From the NCBI RefSeq assembly GCF_014649695.1, contig NZ_BMTN01000022.1, positions 62,001 to 126,000 on the forward strand: a stretch of 64,000 bases of DNA. Reading direction: 5' to 3'. The DNA is from Streptomyces kurssanovii. Lineage in GTDB: Bacteria > Actinomycetota > Actinomycetes > Streptomycetales > Streptomycetaceae. The position numbers and the translations under genes are program-made. This document shows positions 10,890 through 19,951 of this stretch, one piece after another; positions within the stretch are counted from its first letter, which is position 1; the number at the start of each line of letters is the position of its first letter. Below the pieces are notes generated by a model that saw only the letters and a list, made by a program, of their open reading frames with translations, was not told the DNA's origin and made no database searches.

Positions 10890-12659
10890 CTACGCCCCCC
10901 GCGCCAGCACCCGCGCGAACGCGCCCCCCTCCGCCACCAGTTCCGCCCACGTCCCCGTCTGCACGACCCGCCCCGCTTCGAGCACCGCCACCCGGTCCGC
11001 GCGGCGGATCGTCGACGGGCGGTGGGCCACGATCACGGTCGTGCGGAGGTGCGCGCCGTCCTTCAGCGCCGCCGACACCGCCGCGTCGCCCTCCGTGTCG
11101 AGGTTCGCCGTCGTCTCGTCCAGGACCAGCACGCGCGGGCGCGTCAGCAGGGCGCGGGCGAGGGCGATGCGGGCGCGCTGGCCGCCGGACAGGGTCGTAC
11201 CGCGTTCGCCGACGCGCGTCTCGTACCCGTCGGACAGGTCCGCGGCGATCCGGTCGACCCCGGCCACGCGTGCCGCCTCCGCGAAGGCCGCCGCGTCCGC
11301 GTCGGGCGCGGCGAGGCGGAGGTTCTCCGCCAGCGTCCCGTGGAACAGCGGCGCGTCCTGGCCGACGACGGACACGGCGCCGCGCAGGTCGGTCTCGGCC
11401 AGGTCGCGCAGGTCGACGGGCGGACCGGATTCCGGGACGAGTTCGACCGCGCCCGACGCCGGGTCCCAGAACCGCGCCAGCAGATGCGCGCACGTCGATT
11501 TGCCGGCGCCGGAGACGCCGACGAGGGCGAGCGTCTCGCCGGGCCGGACCGTCAGGTCGAGGCCGTCGAGCACGGCCCGGTCGCCGTAGTCGAAGCGCAC
11601 GCCCCGCAGCCGCACGCCGAGCGGCCCTCCGGGCAGCGGCCGGGGTGCGGCCGGCGCGGGTGCGCCCGCAGGGGCCCGCACGGCCGCGCCCACCCGCGCC
11701 GCCGCGGCCCGCAGTCCGCCGGCCTGGCCGAGCGCGGCGGCCGAGTCGGCGACCGGCGCGAGCACGCCGAGCGCCAGCGCCATCGCCGCGGGCGCCCAAG
11801 CGCCGGGGACGGTGTGCGCGGCGGCCAGGACGACCCCGACGACGGCCACGACGACGAGCAGGTCGCGCACGGCGGCCGCGTCCGCTTCCCAGGCCTGCTC
11901 CGACCGCTGGGCCTCGCCGAGGGCGCGGCCGTGGGCACGGAGCCGTTCGCGACGGGCGTCGAGCGCGCCGAAGGCCAGGAGCTCCCGGAGTCCGTCGACG
12001 CTCTCCACGGCCTCCGCCGACAGGTCGGCCGCCGCGGCCCGGGTCCGGGCGCCGCGCACCGCGCGGCCACGGGACTCCAGCGGCGGCGCGACGGCGAGCA
12101 GCGCCGCGAGGGGCAGCACGGGCAGCAGCAGCCATGGTTCGAGCAGCGCGAGCGCCACCGATCCGCCGCCGAACACCACTGTGGAGGCGAGAAGTTGAGC
12201 CACCGCGTGGGCGTAGAAGAACTCCAGGGCCTCCACGTCGCCGAGGGCGGCGGAGGCCAGGTCGCCGCTGCGTCGTCCTCGGATGCGCGCGGGTGCGCTG
12301 TGGGCGAGGCCGTCGAAGACCCGGACGCGCAGTTCCGCCAGGACGCGGTAGGCGAGATCGTGCGAGAGGTCCATCTCGCGCCAGGTGGCGAGGGCGCGCA
12401 CGGCGACGAGCGCCAGGAGGGCGGTGATCGCCACGGGGCCGGGAGCCTGTCGTTCGACGACGGCCGTGCCGACGGTGTGCGCGGTGAGTGTGACCAGGGC
12501 GACGAGGGCCGCCTGGTCGGTGAGGGCCGCGACGAACGTGCGGACGGTCATGGCCCGATGGGCGTCGAGCACCGGCAACAGGGCCCGCAGAGCGCCTCGT
12601 TCGGCCCCCTGCCCAGCCTCTTGCGGAGCCGTCCGCCCGGCCTCTTGTCCGGTCTTCAT
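10890..12659 (-). CDS. ABC exporter half-transporter, CydC-like (TMD-NBD fusion)
   Basis: 589 residues. An N-terminal six-helix transmembrane domain (~35-290) is fused to an ATPase domain: Walker A GVSGAGKST (~379-387), signature TTLSGGQRARIALARALL, Walker B VLVLDETTANLD and H-loop VIVAHRPS. It pairs with the gene at 12656-14392, whose stop overlaps this start by 4 bp, to form a CydDC-like heterodimer. CydDC exports thiols in cytochrome bd assembly, but no cydAB genes are nearby. The position at the end of a YcaO/SagB operon suggests it exports the modified peptide. The fold is certain; the cargo is inferred. Confidence 0.88.
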   Translation of the reverse strand: MKTGQEAGRTAPQEAGQGAERGALRALLPVLDAHRAMTVRTFVAALTDQAALVALVTLTAHTVGTAVVERQAPGPVAITALLALVAVRALATWREMDLSHDLAYRVLAELRVRVFDGLAHSAPARIRGRRSGDLASAALGDVEALEFFYAHAVAQLLASTVVFGGGSVALALLEPWLLLPVLPLAALLAVAPPLESRGRAVRGARTRAAAADLSAEAVESVDGLRELLAFGALDARRERLRAHGRALGEAQRSEQAWEADAAAVRDLLVVVAVVGVVLAAAHTVPGAWAPAAMALALGVLAPVADSAAALGQAGGLRAAAARVGAAVRAPAGAPAPAAPRPLPGGPLGVRLRGVRFDYGDRAVLDGLDLTVRPGETLALVGVSGAGKSTCAHLLARFWDPASGAVELVPESGPPVDLRDLAETDLRGAVSVVGQDAPLFHGTLAENLRLAAPDADAAAFAEAARVAGVDRIAADLSDGYETRVGERGTTLSGGQRARIALARALLTRPRVLVLDETTANLDTEGDAAVSAALKDGAHLRTTVIVAHRPSTIRRADRVAVLEAGRVVQTGTWAELVAEGGAFARVLARGA

Positions 12660-14392
12660 GCGGCCTTTCCTTCTGTGGTGCGTCCGGCCGCGACGAGGCG
12701 CGCGTAGACGCCGTCCCCCGCGAGCAGGGCCCCGTGGTCACCGACGGCGTCGACGCGTCCGCCGTCGAGGACGACGATGCGGTCGGCGTCCCGTACGGAG
12801 TCGAGACGGTGGGCGACGACGAGGCAGGTGCGGCCGCGGGCGGCCGACAGCAGTTCGCCGACGATGCGGGCCTCGCGGCGTTCGTCCACGGCACTGGTCG
12901 CCTCATCGAGCACGAGGACGGGCGCGCCGGTGAGCAACGCCCGTGCGAGGGCCAGGCGTTGACGCTGACCGCCGGACAGGGTGGCACCGCGTTCGCCGAC
13001 CTGTGTCCCGTAGCCGTGGGGCAGCCGGACGATCTCGTCGTGGATGCCCGCCGCCCGGGCGGCGTCGTGCAGGGCGGCGTCACTGGCACCAGGGGCGCCG
13101 AGGCGCAGGTTGTCCGCGACCGTGGCGTGGAAGAGGTACGTCTCCTGGGAGACGACCGCGATGCCGCGGCGCAGCGAGTCGAGCGTGTACGCGCAGGCGT
13201 CGAGGCCGTCGACGAGGACCCGGCCCCGGTCCGGGTCCGCACGGCGGAGCAGCAGGCCCAGCAGCGTCGACTTGCCCGCGCCGGAGGGCCCGACGACCGC
13301 CGTGACACGGCCGGCGGGAGCGGTGAAGGTCACGCCCTCGAGGGCGGGGCGTCCCCCTCCGGGATGCGTGAAGTCCACTCCCTCGAAGCGGACTTCGGGG
13401 GCGGCGGACCACGCGGCGACGGTCCGTCCCGTGTCGGGTACGCCGCCCTCCACCGTGCGCAGAGCGGCGATCCCGTCGGCGGCAGACACCCCGAGGTACC
13501 CGGAGTGCCATTCCCTGGACAGGTCCCGCACGGGGCGGAAGCACTCGGCCGCGAGCATCAGCACCAGATACGTGCTCGTGGAGGGGGCGTGTCCCGACAC
13601 GGCGGCGCCGCACGCGACGAGCGCGGCGGCGACCGTGCCGCCCTGCACGGCGAGGTCGGTCAGTCCCGTGTCGACCAGCGAGACGCGGAGTTTGGCGACC
13701 GTGGCGCGGTGCAGTTCCCGTGAACGCTCCTCCAGCCGCGCCCTGGTGCGTCCGACCGCTCCGGCCGCGCGCAGGGCGGGCATGCCCTGCAGCGCCTCGA
13801 GGTAGTCGGCGGACAGGGCCTCGTACGCGCCCCAGTGCTGTTGCCCGCGGCGCTCCAGCAGCTTGTCCCACCAGCGGGGCGCGAACAGAGCGAGCACGAG
13901 GGCGGGGGCCAGCGCGACGACGGCCCAGGGCTCCACGACGGCCACGGCGAGCACGAGTAGCGGCGGCACGGAGCAGGTGATGAGCAGTTGGGGCAGGTAG
14001 CGGGAGACGTACGCGTCGACTCCCTCGACGCCGTCGACGAGGGTGGCCCGTACGGCTCCGGCACGCGCGTCGGCGCGTTGCGGGGGCCCCTTTCTGCCGA
14101 GGCGTACGAGCAGTTCGTCGCGCAGCCCGGTGCGCACGGCCGCTCCGGCGTTCACCGCGACGCGCCGCTGCGCGCGGCCGAGGGCGGCGCGGGCGAGGAC
14201 GGCGGCGAGCACCGCGCCGAGCAGCGGCGGGAGGCCGCCGGTGTCCCCGCGGGCGATGCGGGCCAGGGCGAGGGCGAGCAGGACGGCCTGGGCGAGATGG
14301 GTGACCGCGACGGCCGCGAGGAGCGCGGTGGCCGTGAACAGGGGGCGGCGCGCGGTACGCGCGGCGCGCAGCAGCTCCGGGTGGAGCATCAT
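12656..14392 (-). CDS. ABC exporter half-transporter, CydD-like (TMD-NBD fusion)
   Basis: 578 residues. The membrane domain (~20-290) contains the CydD/CydC-like segments ALSADYLEALQGMPALRAAG and YLVLMLAAECFRPVRDLSRE. The ATPase domain has Walker A VGPSGAGKSTLLGLLLRR, Q-loop VVSQETYLFHATVADNLRLG, signature ATLSGGQRQRLALARALL and Walker B VLVLDEATSAVDE. It overlaps the SagB-like gene upstream by 4 bp (14389-14392) and the partner half-transporter downstream by 4 bp, so all are co-translated. The strictly coupled reading with the azole-forming enzymes argues for a role in peptide export or immunity rather than cytochrome assembly. Confidence 0.88.
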   Translation of the reverse strand: MMLHPELLRAARTARRPLFTATALLAAVAVTHLAQAVLLALALARIARGDTGGLPPLLGAVLAAVLARAALGRAQRRVAVNAGAAVRTGLRDELLVRLGRKGPPQRADARAGAVRATLVDGVEGVDAYVSRYLPQLLITCSVPPLLVLAVAVVEPWAVVALAPALVLALFAPRWWDKLLERRGQQHWGAYEALSADYLEALQGMPALRAAGAVGRTRARLEERSRELHRATVAKLRVSLVDTGLTDLAVQGGTVAAALVACGAAVSGHAPSTSTYLVLMLAAECFRPVRDLSREWHSGYLGVSAADGIAALRTVEGGVPDTGRTVAAWSAAPEVRFEGVDFTHPGGGRPALEGVTFTAPAGRVTAVVGPSGAGKSTLLGLLLRRADPDRGRVLVDGLDACAYTLDSLRRGIAVVSQETYLFHATVADNLRLGAPGASDAALHDAARAAGIHDEIVRLPHGYGTQVGERGATLSGGQRQRLALARALLTGAPVLVLDEATSAVDERREARIVGELLSAARGRTCLVVAHRLDSVRDADRIVVLDGGRVDAVGDHGALLAGDGVYARLVAAGRTTEGKAA

Positions 14393-15810
14393 GACGGTTC
14401 GTCTCCTTGGTTCGTACGGCCTGTCGCACGGCCGGTGGTGGGACCTGCCGCCGCACGGCCTACGGCTGGTTGTGGCGTACGGCCGGTGGCCGGTCCTGCC
14501 CCACGGCCGGCCGTCGGTTGTGTCGCACGGCCGTAAGCGGGGCTACGGCCGAGGGCCAGGCCGTGGACCACCCAGTCCTGCCCGGCCGGGCCACCGAGCG
14601 CGGCCCCGAGGTCCGCGCCCTGCCAGGAGCCGACGGGCCGTGACGGCACGCCGGCGGCGCCGGCCGCGGCCTGGGCGTGGCCGATGCCGTATCCGGCGGC
14701 GAGGTGGTCGTGCCGGACCCGGGCGCCGGGGGCACCCGCGGGGCAGCCGTACGCGAGGAGGACGGCCCCTGCCCGCGCGATCCAGCCCTGCCGGGCGCCC
14801 CAGTGGGCGAGTGCGGGCAGCACGTCACCGAAGGCGAGTCGGTGGAGGGTGACGGTCCGCCCGCGGCGCGGGACGAGGTCTCCGTGCGTGGTCGCCCCGC
14901 CGGGTGCGGCCCTGTCCCCGGCCGAAGGGGCCGGCGGGCGGCTCGTCAGCAGGCCCGGTCGTGGCCCGCCCACCGCCAGGCACCAGCGTGGGCCCGCGGG
15001 TGACGCGGTCTCCGCGGCGGCGAGGATCCGCGCCAGCACGGCGCTCGACGGCAATCCGTGGAAGCCCGGGGACGCGCTGCGCCGCGCCGGCAGCACGGAG
15101 TCGTCGGGTTCCTGACCGGCGACCGCCCGCCAACTGCCCTGGGCGCCGCCGGAATCGGTGAGCTCGAGGAGAACCCGCAGCGCCGTGCGCAGGCAGCCCG
15201 GTGGTTCCTGCGCCCAGGGTGGCGACACGGTGCTGTCCCGGCCCTCCGCCCAGCGCGCGAGCGCCCCGTGATCCCCAGGAAGCAACTGGACGGCGGCCAG
15301 GGCGACCGGCACGCCCCCGGCCGCTGCGGACAGCAGCCCGCCGTCCGCGTCCAGGCAGACCGCGTGCGCGCCCGCCAGGGCGAACGCGGCCGCCGCGTGG
15401 CCCGCGTCGAGCAGCACCAGGGGCCAGGCCCGGTGGCCGTAGTGCGACACCGTGCGGCGAGCGGTCACGCCCAGGACGGCGAAGGCGCCCGCAGGAGCCG
15501 GTTCCGGCGCCGGGCCGTGCCGGTGCAGGCGGTGGCGCGCCGGGTCGTAGGCGTAGACGCCCGGCGGTAACCCGCAGCCGGTCCCGAGCAGCAGATACGT
15601 GTCCACCGGGTGCAGCGCCCCGGCCGAGGGCGCGGGCCGAAGCCTGTCGCCCGCGAGCGAGAGCCGCAGGGTGCGGTCCAGGCAGGCCGGGACCGGCAGC
15701 GCCTCGCCGCGCAGGGGTACGGCCGCCGGCCCCGCGGGAAGGTCGGGGCCGGGGTCCGCCGCGGAACGGGCCAGGGCCAGCGCTTCGGTCACCAAGGGCG
15801 AATGCGACAC
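14389..15810 (-). CDS. SagB-type nitroreductase-fold dehydrogenase (azoline oxidase)
   Basis: 473-residue FMN-dependent enzyme related to SagB, which oxidises thiazolines/oxazolines made by YcaO enzymes to aromatic azoles. Diagnostic segments are RLRPAPSAGALHPVDTYLLL (FMN-phosphate site) and TVSHYGHRAWPLVLLDAGHA with AAAAFALAGAHAV. A second, diverged nitroreductase-like half follows, with WCLAVGG near the middle. The last ~50 residues are low-complexity, rich in ATGR/AVGR/TAGR. The GTG at 15810 has GAGG 8 nt upstream; the GTG at 15816 is too close to it. The gene begins 10 nt after the YcaO stop. Family assignment is by motif only, and the catalytic residues were not checked by alignment. Confidence 0.8.
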   Translation of the reverse strand: MSHSPLVTEALALARSAADPGPDLPAGPAAVPLRGEALPVPACLDRTLRLSLAGDRLRPAPSAGALHPVDTYLLLGTGCGLPPGVYAYDPARHRLHRHGPAPEPAPAGAFAVLGVTARRTVSHYGHRAWPLVLLDAGHAAAAFALAGAHAVCLDADGGLLSAAAGGVPVALAAVQLLPGDHGALARWAEGRDSTVSPPWAQEPPGCLRTALRVLLELTDSGGAQGSWRAVAGQEPDDSVLPARRSASPGFHGLPSSAVLARILAAAETASPAGPRWCLAVGGPRPGLLTSRPPAPSAGDRAAPGGATTHGDLVPRRGRTVTLHRLAFGDVLPALAHWGARQGWIARAGAVLLAYGCPAGAPGARVRHDHLAAGYGIGHAQAAAGAAGVPSRPVGSWQGADLGAALGGPAGQDWVVHGLALGRSPAYGRATQPTAGRGAGPATGRTPQPAVGRAAAGPTTGRATGRTNQGDEPS

Positions 15811-15820
15811 CGTCACCGCC

Positions 15821-17194
15821 TCACATGTGCGGGGGCGGCGTGAGCGTGAAGTCACCGGGTCCGGTGGGGGCGTGTGCGCGCCAGCCGCGTCCGACCGCGG
15901 CCTCCGCGAACCGCGGACAGCCGAAGTAGCCGAACGCCGCCGGTGCGTTGGGCACGAGTCCGGAGACGAGCACACGGGCCACCCGCAGCGGCGTCTCCGC
16001 GACGTCCTCCGTGGTCAGGTCCAGGGTGACGACCCGGTGCCCGCCGGCCGCGAGGCGCGCCTCCAGAGCGGCCCGGCCGCCGTGCGCGACCTCGCCGACC
16101 GGTACGACGCCCAGGGCGGGCCGGGTGAAGCGGTCGGCCAGCGGCGCCGTCCGGGGGTCCAGCCACACCTGGACGTGTGCGCCGAGGTCACGGACGGCAC
16201 GGAAGTCGGGGCCGCAGTCGTCGAGGTAGCGGCGGTCGGCACGGTGGTCCAGGTAGAGGCCACGTGCCAGCATCCCGGCGTCGATCGCCCGGAAGACCCA
16301 GCCGTCCGCGTCGGTGACGCCCTGCGTGAACACCCAGGTGTGCACGGCCTCCAGGACGGCCTTGCGGACGGCTTCCGCCGGGTCGTAGCGGCAGGCGAAA
16401 CCGGCTGCGTGGATGCCCCGGGCGGGGTCGTGCACGAGGGCGGCCATGCACGGCGCGAACTCGGAGGGCATCTCGACGACGGACACCTCGAGGCCGCAGC
16501 CGTCGAGGTCGCGGGCGAGGCCGGGGACGGAGCCGGGGTCGATGCCGCGGGTGGGACCGTCGAGGTGCCACCACAGTTCGAGGGCGTCCCGCTCGACGAC
16601 CTCGAGGAGTCCCCGTTCGACGGCGTCGTCGAAGCCCTGACCGGTGGCGATGCCCGCGTAGTTGAGGTGGTGGGTACGGGGCAGGTCCCGCAACCGGCCC
16701 TGCCTCCAGTTGAGATGGGTCAGCGCGACGGGCGTCCAGCATTCCTCTCCCGCCTCCTGCGCGCGGGCCCACAGCGCGGGGGTGTCGGGGGTGAGGCGGC
16801 CGTATTCGAACCGGTGGCGCCCGTACTGCCAGTCGGCGTAGACCGGCAGGTCCCCGGGCCCGTAGAGGGTGCGGCCCTCCGACAGCAGCTCCGCGGCCGT
16901 GGCCCGGCGGGGCGCGTCGGGGTGTCCAGCGGGGGGCAGCCGGTTGCCGCAGTAGCGCTCCACGGCCTCGGCGACCGCCGCGATCCGCGCGCCTTCGGGA
17001 TCGCCGAACGTGGTGCCGAGCGACACCCGGTCGGCCGGCCACGCCCCGAAGCGGCGTGCGTCACCGACGTCCGCGGTCATGGCGGTGTAGCGGGGAGGTG
17101 CGCCCGCGGGGTGCGGTACGGGCTCCACGGCGCGTATCAGCCCGCAGACGGGGTCCACGAGCGCGTCGAGGGTCAGGGGGCTGGTCAACTGCAT
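15821..17194 (-). CDS. YcaO-domain cyclodehydratase (TOMM azoline-forming)
   Basis: 457 residues. YcaO enzymes use ATP to cyclise Cys/Ser/Thr side chains of a ribosomal peptide into azolines. ATP-site motifs are visible in order: GDPEGARIAAVAEAVERYCG (~75-94), GFDDAVERGLLEVVERDALE (~190) and YDPAEAVRKAVLEAVHTW (~275). The protein ends TLTPPPHM, a Pro-rich C terminus reminiscent of the PxPxP end found in azoline-forming YcaO proteins. AGGAG sits close to the ATG at 17194, and the gene overlaps the upstream hydrolase gene by 10 bp. The leader-binding partner is encoded separately at 19047-19919. Confidence 0.9.
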   Translation of the reverse strand: MQLTSPLTLDALVDPVCGLIRAVEPVPHPAGAPPRYTAMTADVGDARRFGAWPADRVSLGTTFGDPEGARIAAVAEAVERYCGNRLPPAGHPDAPRRATAAELLSEGRTLYGPGDLPVYADWQYGRHRFEYGRLTPDTPALWARAQEAGEECWTPVALTHLNWRQGRLRDLPRTHHLNYAGIATGQGFDDAVERGLLEVVERDALELWWHLDGPTRGIDPGSVPGLARDLDGCGLEVSVVEMPSEFAPCMAALVHDPARGIHAAGFACRYDPAEAVRKAVLEAVHTWVFTQGVTDADGWVFRAIDAGMLARGLYLDHRADRRYLDDCGPDFRAVRDLGAHVQVWLDPRTAPLADRFTRPALGVVPVGEVAHGGRAALEARLAAGGHRVVTLDLTTEDVAETPLRVARVLVSGLVPNAPAAFGYFGCPRFAEAAVGRGWRAHAPTGPGDFTLTPPPHM

Positions 17195-19050
17195 GTCTCC
17201 TGTACGGGGTCGATGGGCCGGCGGCCGCGTACGACGGGCAGCAGGAGGCTGCTGCCGGCCGGCCGCAGGGTCCTGCGTGAGGCGGTGAGACGGGTGGCGT
17301 GGACCGGGTCCTGGCCGGTGTGCGGGTTGCGGGCGTGGGCGGGGAAGTGGTGTCCGGCCACCTCCACGCGCAGCCGCGTCCCCGCGGGCAGCCGGCGGGC
17401 CACGAGGCCGAGCGGCACCCGGAACCGGGCCTCCTCGCCGGCCGGGTCCGACCTGCGGACGATGCCGGTGGCGAGCGGCCGGGCACGGCCGTCCGGATCG
17501 AGGGCCGCCACGCGCATGGCCCAGTCGGCGGTGGGGGTGGCGGCGGTCCCGCACAGCTCCGCCTCCGCGGCACCGCACAGGTCGAGGGGGCGGGGCAGCG
17601 GCGGGGTGACGAGCAGCGCACGGTCGGGGACGTCACGGCGTTCGACGCTCAAGTCGTCGGAGCGGACCGGGCGTTCGGGGTCGGCGACGAAGGTTCCGCC
17701 CTGGAGGAGCCGCAGTCCGCTCGGGACGCCGAACGGCCAGGCGGTCCGCTCGCCGGTGCCGTGCGGTGCCGGGTACCAGTGTTCGCTGCCGCCGAGGGCG
17801 ACGGCACCCCGGCGTTCATGGCGCAGAACGCCGTCGAGGGCGGCGCGTGCCCACCGTGCGTACAGGTCGCCGAGCCGCGTCCGGTGTCCGGGCCGCGCCT
17901 CCGGGGCGGGCTCGGAGGTCAGACCGTGGCCCCACGGTCCGACGAGCAGCCGTGCGGGGCCGCCCCAGTTGAGCCAGAGCCGCAGCGTGTCGTCGGCGAA
18001 CGGGTCGCGGGTGCCGCCCACGGCGAGGAGCGGGATCGGTACGCGGGGCACGGGCGCGGTCCGGGGGGTCGCGGCCCATAGCCCGGGCCAGGAGGGAAGC
18101 GGGCGCCCGAGCCGCTCCGGGAGACGGACGAGGGGCAGGTGATCGAGGAGCCGGGGGTCGCGCGCGAGGGCCTTGTCGAGGGCCGCCGTGTCCGAGTCGG
18201 GCCGGTCGCCGTGCGCCGCCCACCAGCCCGCGCGGGCCGACAGCCGCTCCACGCCGCCGGTTTCGCGGGCGGTCTCCGCGAGGCCGAGAGCGGGTACGGC
18301 GGCGATCACGGCGTCCGGTCTGCTCCGGGGGTCGCCGTCCCCGACGGCCGCGAGTGCGCAGTGGGCGGCGTACGAGGCGCCGGCGGCGACGACCCGTCCG
18401 TCGGACCAGGACCGGCCGCGGACCCAGCGGAGCGTGGCGGCGCTGTCGGCCTCCTCGTGCCGGTAGGGCTGCCAGTCCCCGTCGGACGCGTACCGGCCGC
18501 GGACGTCCTGGACCACGGCGGCGAAGCCCCTGGCGGCCCAGGCGCGCGCCTCACCGCGATGGCTGCGCCGGTCGTACGGGGTGCGCAGGACGACGGCCGG
18601 GAAGGGCCCTTCGCCACCGGGCAGTTGCACGGTGGTGACGAGACCCGCCCCGCCGACGGCCACGCGTACGAAGACGGGCTCCGGCAGCGGGACGTGTTCC
18701 GGCAGGGGCTCGCGCTTCGACACCGACCGGGCGCGATCCGAGGTGGCGGCGGCACTGCCCGAGGCGGGCGCCGTGTCCGGCACGGGGGCCGGTTCCGGCA
18801 CAGGAGGGGCTTCCGGCACGGGGGCCCGTTCCGGCACAGGAGCGGCTTCCGGCAGGGGCTCGCGCTTCGACACCCAGTCGGTGCCGTCCCGGTCGGAGAC
18901 GGTGCCGCCCGAGACGCGCGCCGGTTCCGGCACAGGAGCGGCTTCCGGCTCGGGGCCGGGCTGACACCCGGACGCTGCCTCACGCCCCGGCACGGGCGCG
19001 GAGCGCGACCCGTGGGCGGCCCGGCCTCCGTTCGTGGGTCCGGTCGTCAT
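17185..19050 (-). CDS. CocE/NonD (X-Pro dipeptidyl-peptidase S15-like) hydrolase with Pro-Val-Pro-Glu linker
   Basis: 621-residue serine hydrolase. After a ~115-residue disordered N terminus built of PVPE/APVPE repeats (VSKREPLPE occurs twice) comes an S15/CocE alpha/beta-hydrolase domain (LPGGEGPFPAVVLRTPYDRR, GFAAVVQDVRGRYASDGDW), the nucleophile elbow AAGASYAAHCALA, and LLAVGGTRDPFADDTLRLWL for the acid. A C-terminal jelly-roll follows (GTRLRVEVAGHHFPAHARNP). It overlaps its neighbours by 4 and 10 bp, so it belongs to the peptide operon. It could trim the leader or cleave the mature peptide; the substrate is unknown. Confidence 0.85.
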   Translation of the reverse strand: MTTGPTNGGRAAHGSRSAPVPGREAASGCQPGPEPEAAPVPEPARVSGGTVSDRDGTDWVSKREPLPEAAPVPERAPVPEAPPVPEPAPVPDTAPASGSAAATSDRARSVSKREPLPEHVPLPEPVFVRVAVGGAGLVTTVQLPGGEGPFPAVVLRTPYDRRSHRGEARAWAARGFAAVVQDVRGRYASDGDWQPYRHEEADSAATLRWVRGRSWSDGRVVAAGASYAAHCALAAVGDGDPRSRPDAVIAAVPALGLAETARETGGVERLSARAGWWAAHGDRPDSDTAALDKALARDPRLLDHLPLVRLPERLGRPLPSWPGLWAATPRTAPVPRVPIPLLAVGGTRDPFADDTLRLWLNWGGPARLLVGPWGHGLTSEPAPEARPGHRTRLGDLYARWARAALDGVLRHERRGAVALGGSEHWYPAPHGTGERTAWPFGVPSGLRLLQGGTFVADPERPVRSDDLSVERRDVPDRALLVTPPLPRPLDLCGAAEAELCGTAATPTADWAMRVAALDPDGRARPLATGIVRRSDPAGEEARFRVPLGLVARRLPAGTRLRVEVAGHHFPAHARNPHTGQDPVHATRLTASRRTLRPAGSSLLLPVVRGRRPIDPVQETCS

Positions 19051-19919
19051 CGCGTCAGCGGTGCGACGGCGGGGACCGGCAGCACGGTGTGCTCGTCGAC
19101 CGTGAGGTCGCGCAGGTCGACGCGGCGCAGCCGGCGCGAGCCGCCCCGGCCCGACGCCCACGCGATGAGGTCGGCGGTCAGCAGGCAGGCCGTGAGGGCG
19201 GCGGAGGCCGCCGTGTGCGCCGGACCGGTGTCGTGGGTGCACGATTCGGCCCAGTAGGCGGCGAGTTCACGGTGGGCGGGCGTCGCGGCGAGCCGTCGGA
19301 GCCGTACGTCGGCCGAGGTGACGTCCCCCGGAGCGGCCGCGAGCGGTTCGAGCCACGCCGTCGCGCCTTCGCGATGGCAGCGCAGCCAGCCGACCCCGCG
19401 GACCGGCAGCCGGTCCGCCTCGTCCCACAGACCGTGCGGCACGGGCGAGTCGAGGCACCAGACGACAGCGTCGGGTGACGGCTCGTCGGCCAGGTCCGTG
19501 AGCCGCGTCGCGTGGCGCACTTCGCCGGCCTCTGCCCGTACGAACCGGGTCAGCGGCTCGGTCAGCACGTCGTCGCCGAGGACGACGAGGGTGCGTCCGG
19601 CGAGCGGCCCGCGGGTGCCGGCCTGCTCGCGGACGAGGAAGCCGGCGTCGTCGAACGCGGCGACCAGGCATTTGAGTTCACTCCCGTCGGCATCGGGGGC
19701 CGAGGGGCCGGGTGCCGTCGCGGCCGGGCCGTGGTCCGGTCGGTCTGCCCCGGTGAGCCCCGGGCGGCCGTGACCGCCGGTCAGGTGTGCGACGACGGCG
19801 TCCGGTGCCACCGCGCCGGTGTCGATGCGGAGGAACTCGCCGTCGGGCGTCCGGACGGCGAGGCCCTGGCCGGGGACGGTGACGAGGGCGACGCCGGGGG
19901 CGAGTCGCGCGGTGGCCAC
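19047..19919 (-). CDS. TOMM precursor leader peptide-binding protein (Ocin-ThiF/E1-like partner)
   Basis: 290 residues resembling the 'C protein' that binds the RiPP leader and presents the core to YcaO. An N-terminal wing-like part (ARLAPGVALVTVPGQGLAVR, FLRIDTGAVAPDAVVAHLTG) precedes a Rossmann-like E1 half (GPLAGRTLVVLGDDVLTEPL) without the Cys zinc tetrad of true E1 enzymes. The C-terminal region has LPVRGVGWLRCHREGATAWL and HRELAAYWAESC. AGGAGA lies 5 nt before the GTG at 19919. It directly follows the precursor gene. The call rests on overall resemblance and context, so it is less certain than the YcaO call. Confidence 0.75.
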   Translation of the reverse strand: MATARLAPGVALVTVPGQGLAVRTPDGEFLRIDTGAVAPDAVVAHLTGGHGRPGLTGADRPDHGPAATAPGPSAPDADGSELKCLVAAFDDAGFLVREQAGTRGPLAGRTLVVLGDDVLTEPLTRFVRAEAGEVRHATRLTDLADEPSPDAVVWCLDSPVPHGLWDEADRLPVRGVGWLRCHREGATAWLEPLAAAPGDVTSADVRLRRLAATPAHRELAAYWAESCTHDTGPAHTAASAALTACLLTADLIAWASGRGGSRRLRRVDLRDLTVDEHTVLPVPAVAPLTR

Positions 19920-19951
19920 GGGTTCTCCTGGGGTGAGAGTCGGATGCGGGT

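Noticed and set aside
10890-14392. Assigning the ABC pair as cytochrome bd assembly genes cydD and cydC
   Set aside because: Sequence is CydDC-like, but no cydAB is present and the genes are coupled to RiPP enzymes, so I give no gene symbol.
15599-18142. 847-codon plus-strand frame over YcaO and the hydrolase
   Set aside because: Antisense to genes with clear motifs and coupled starts; no homologous domain seen.
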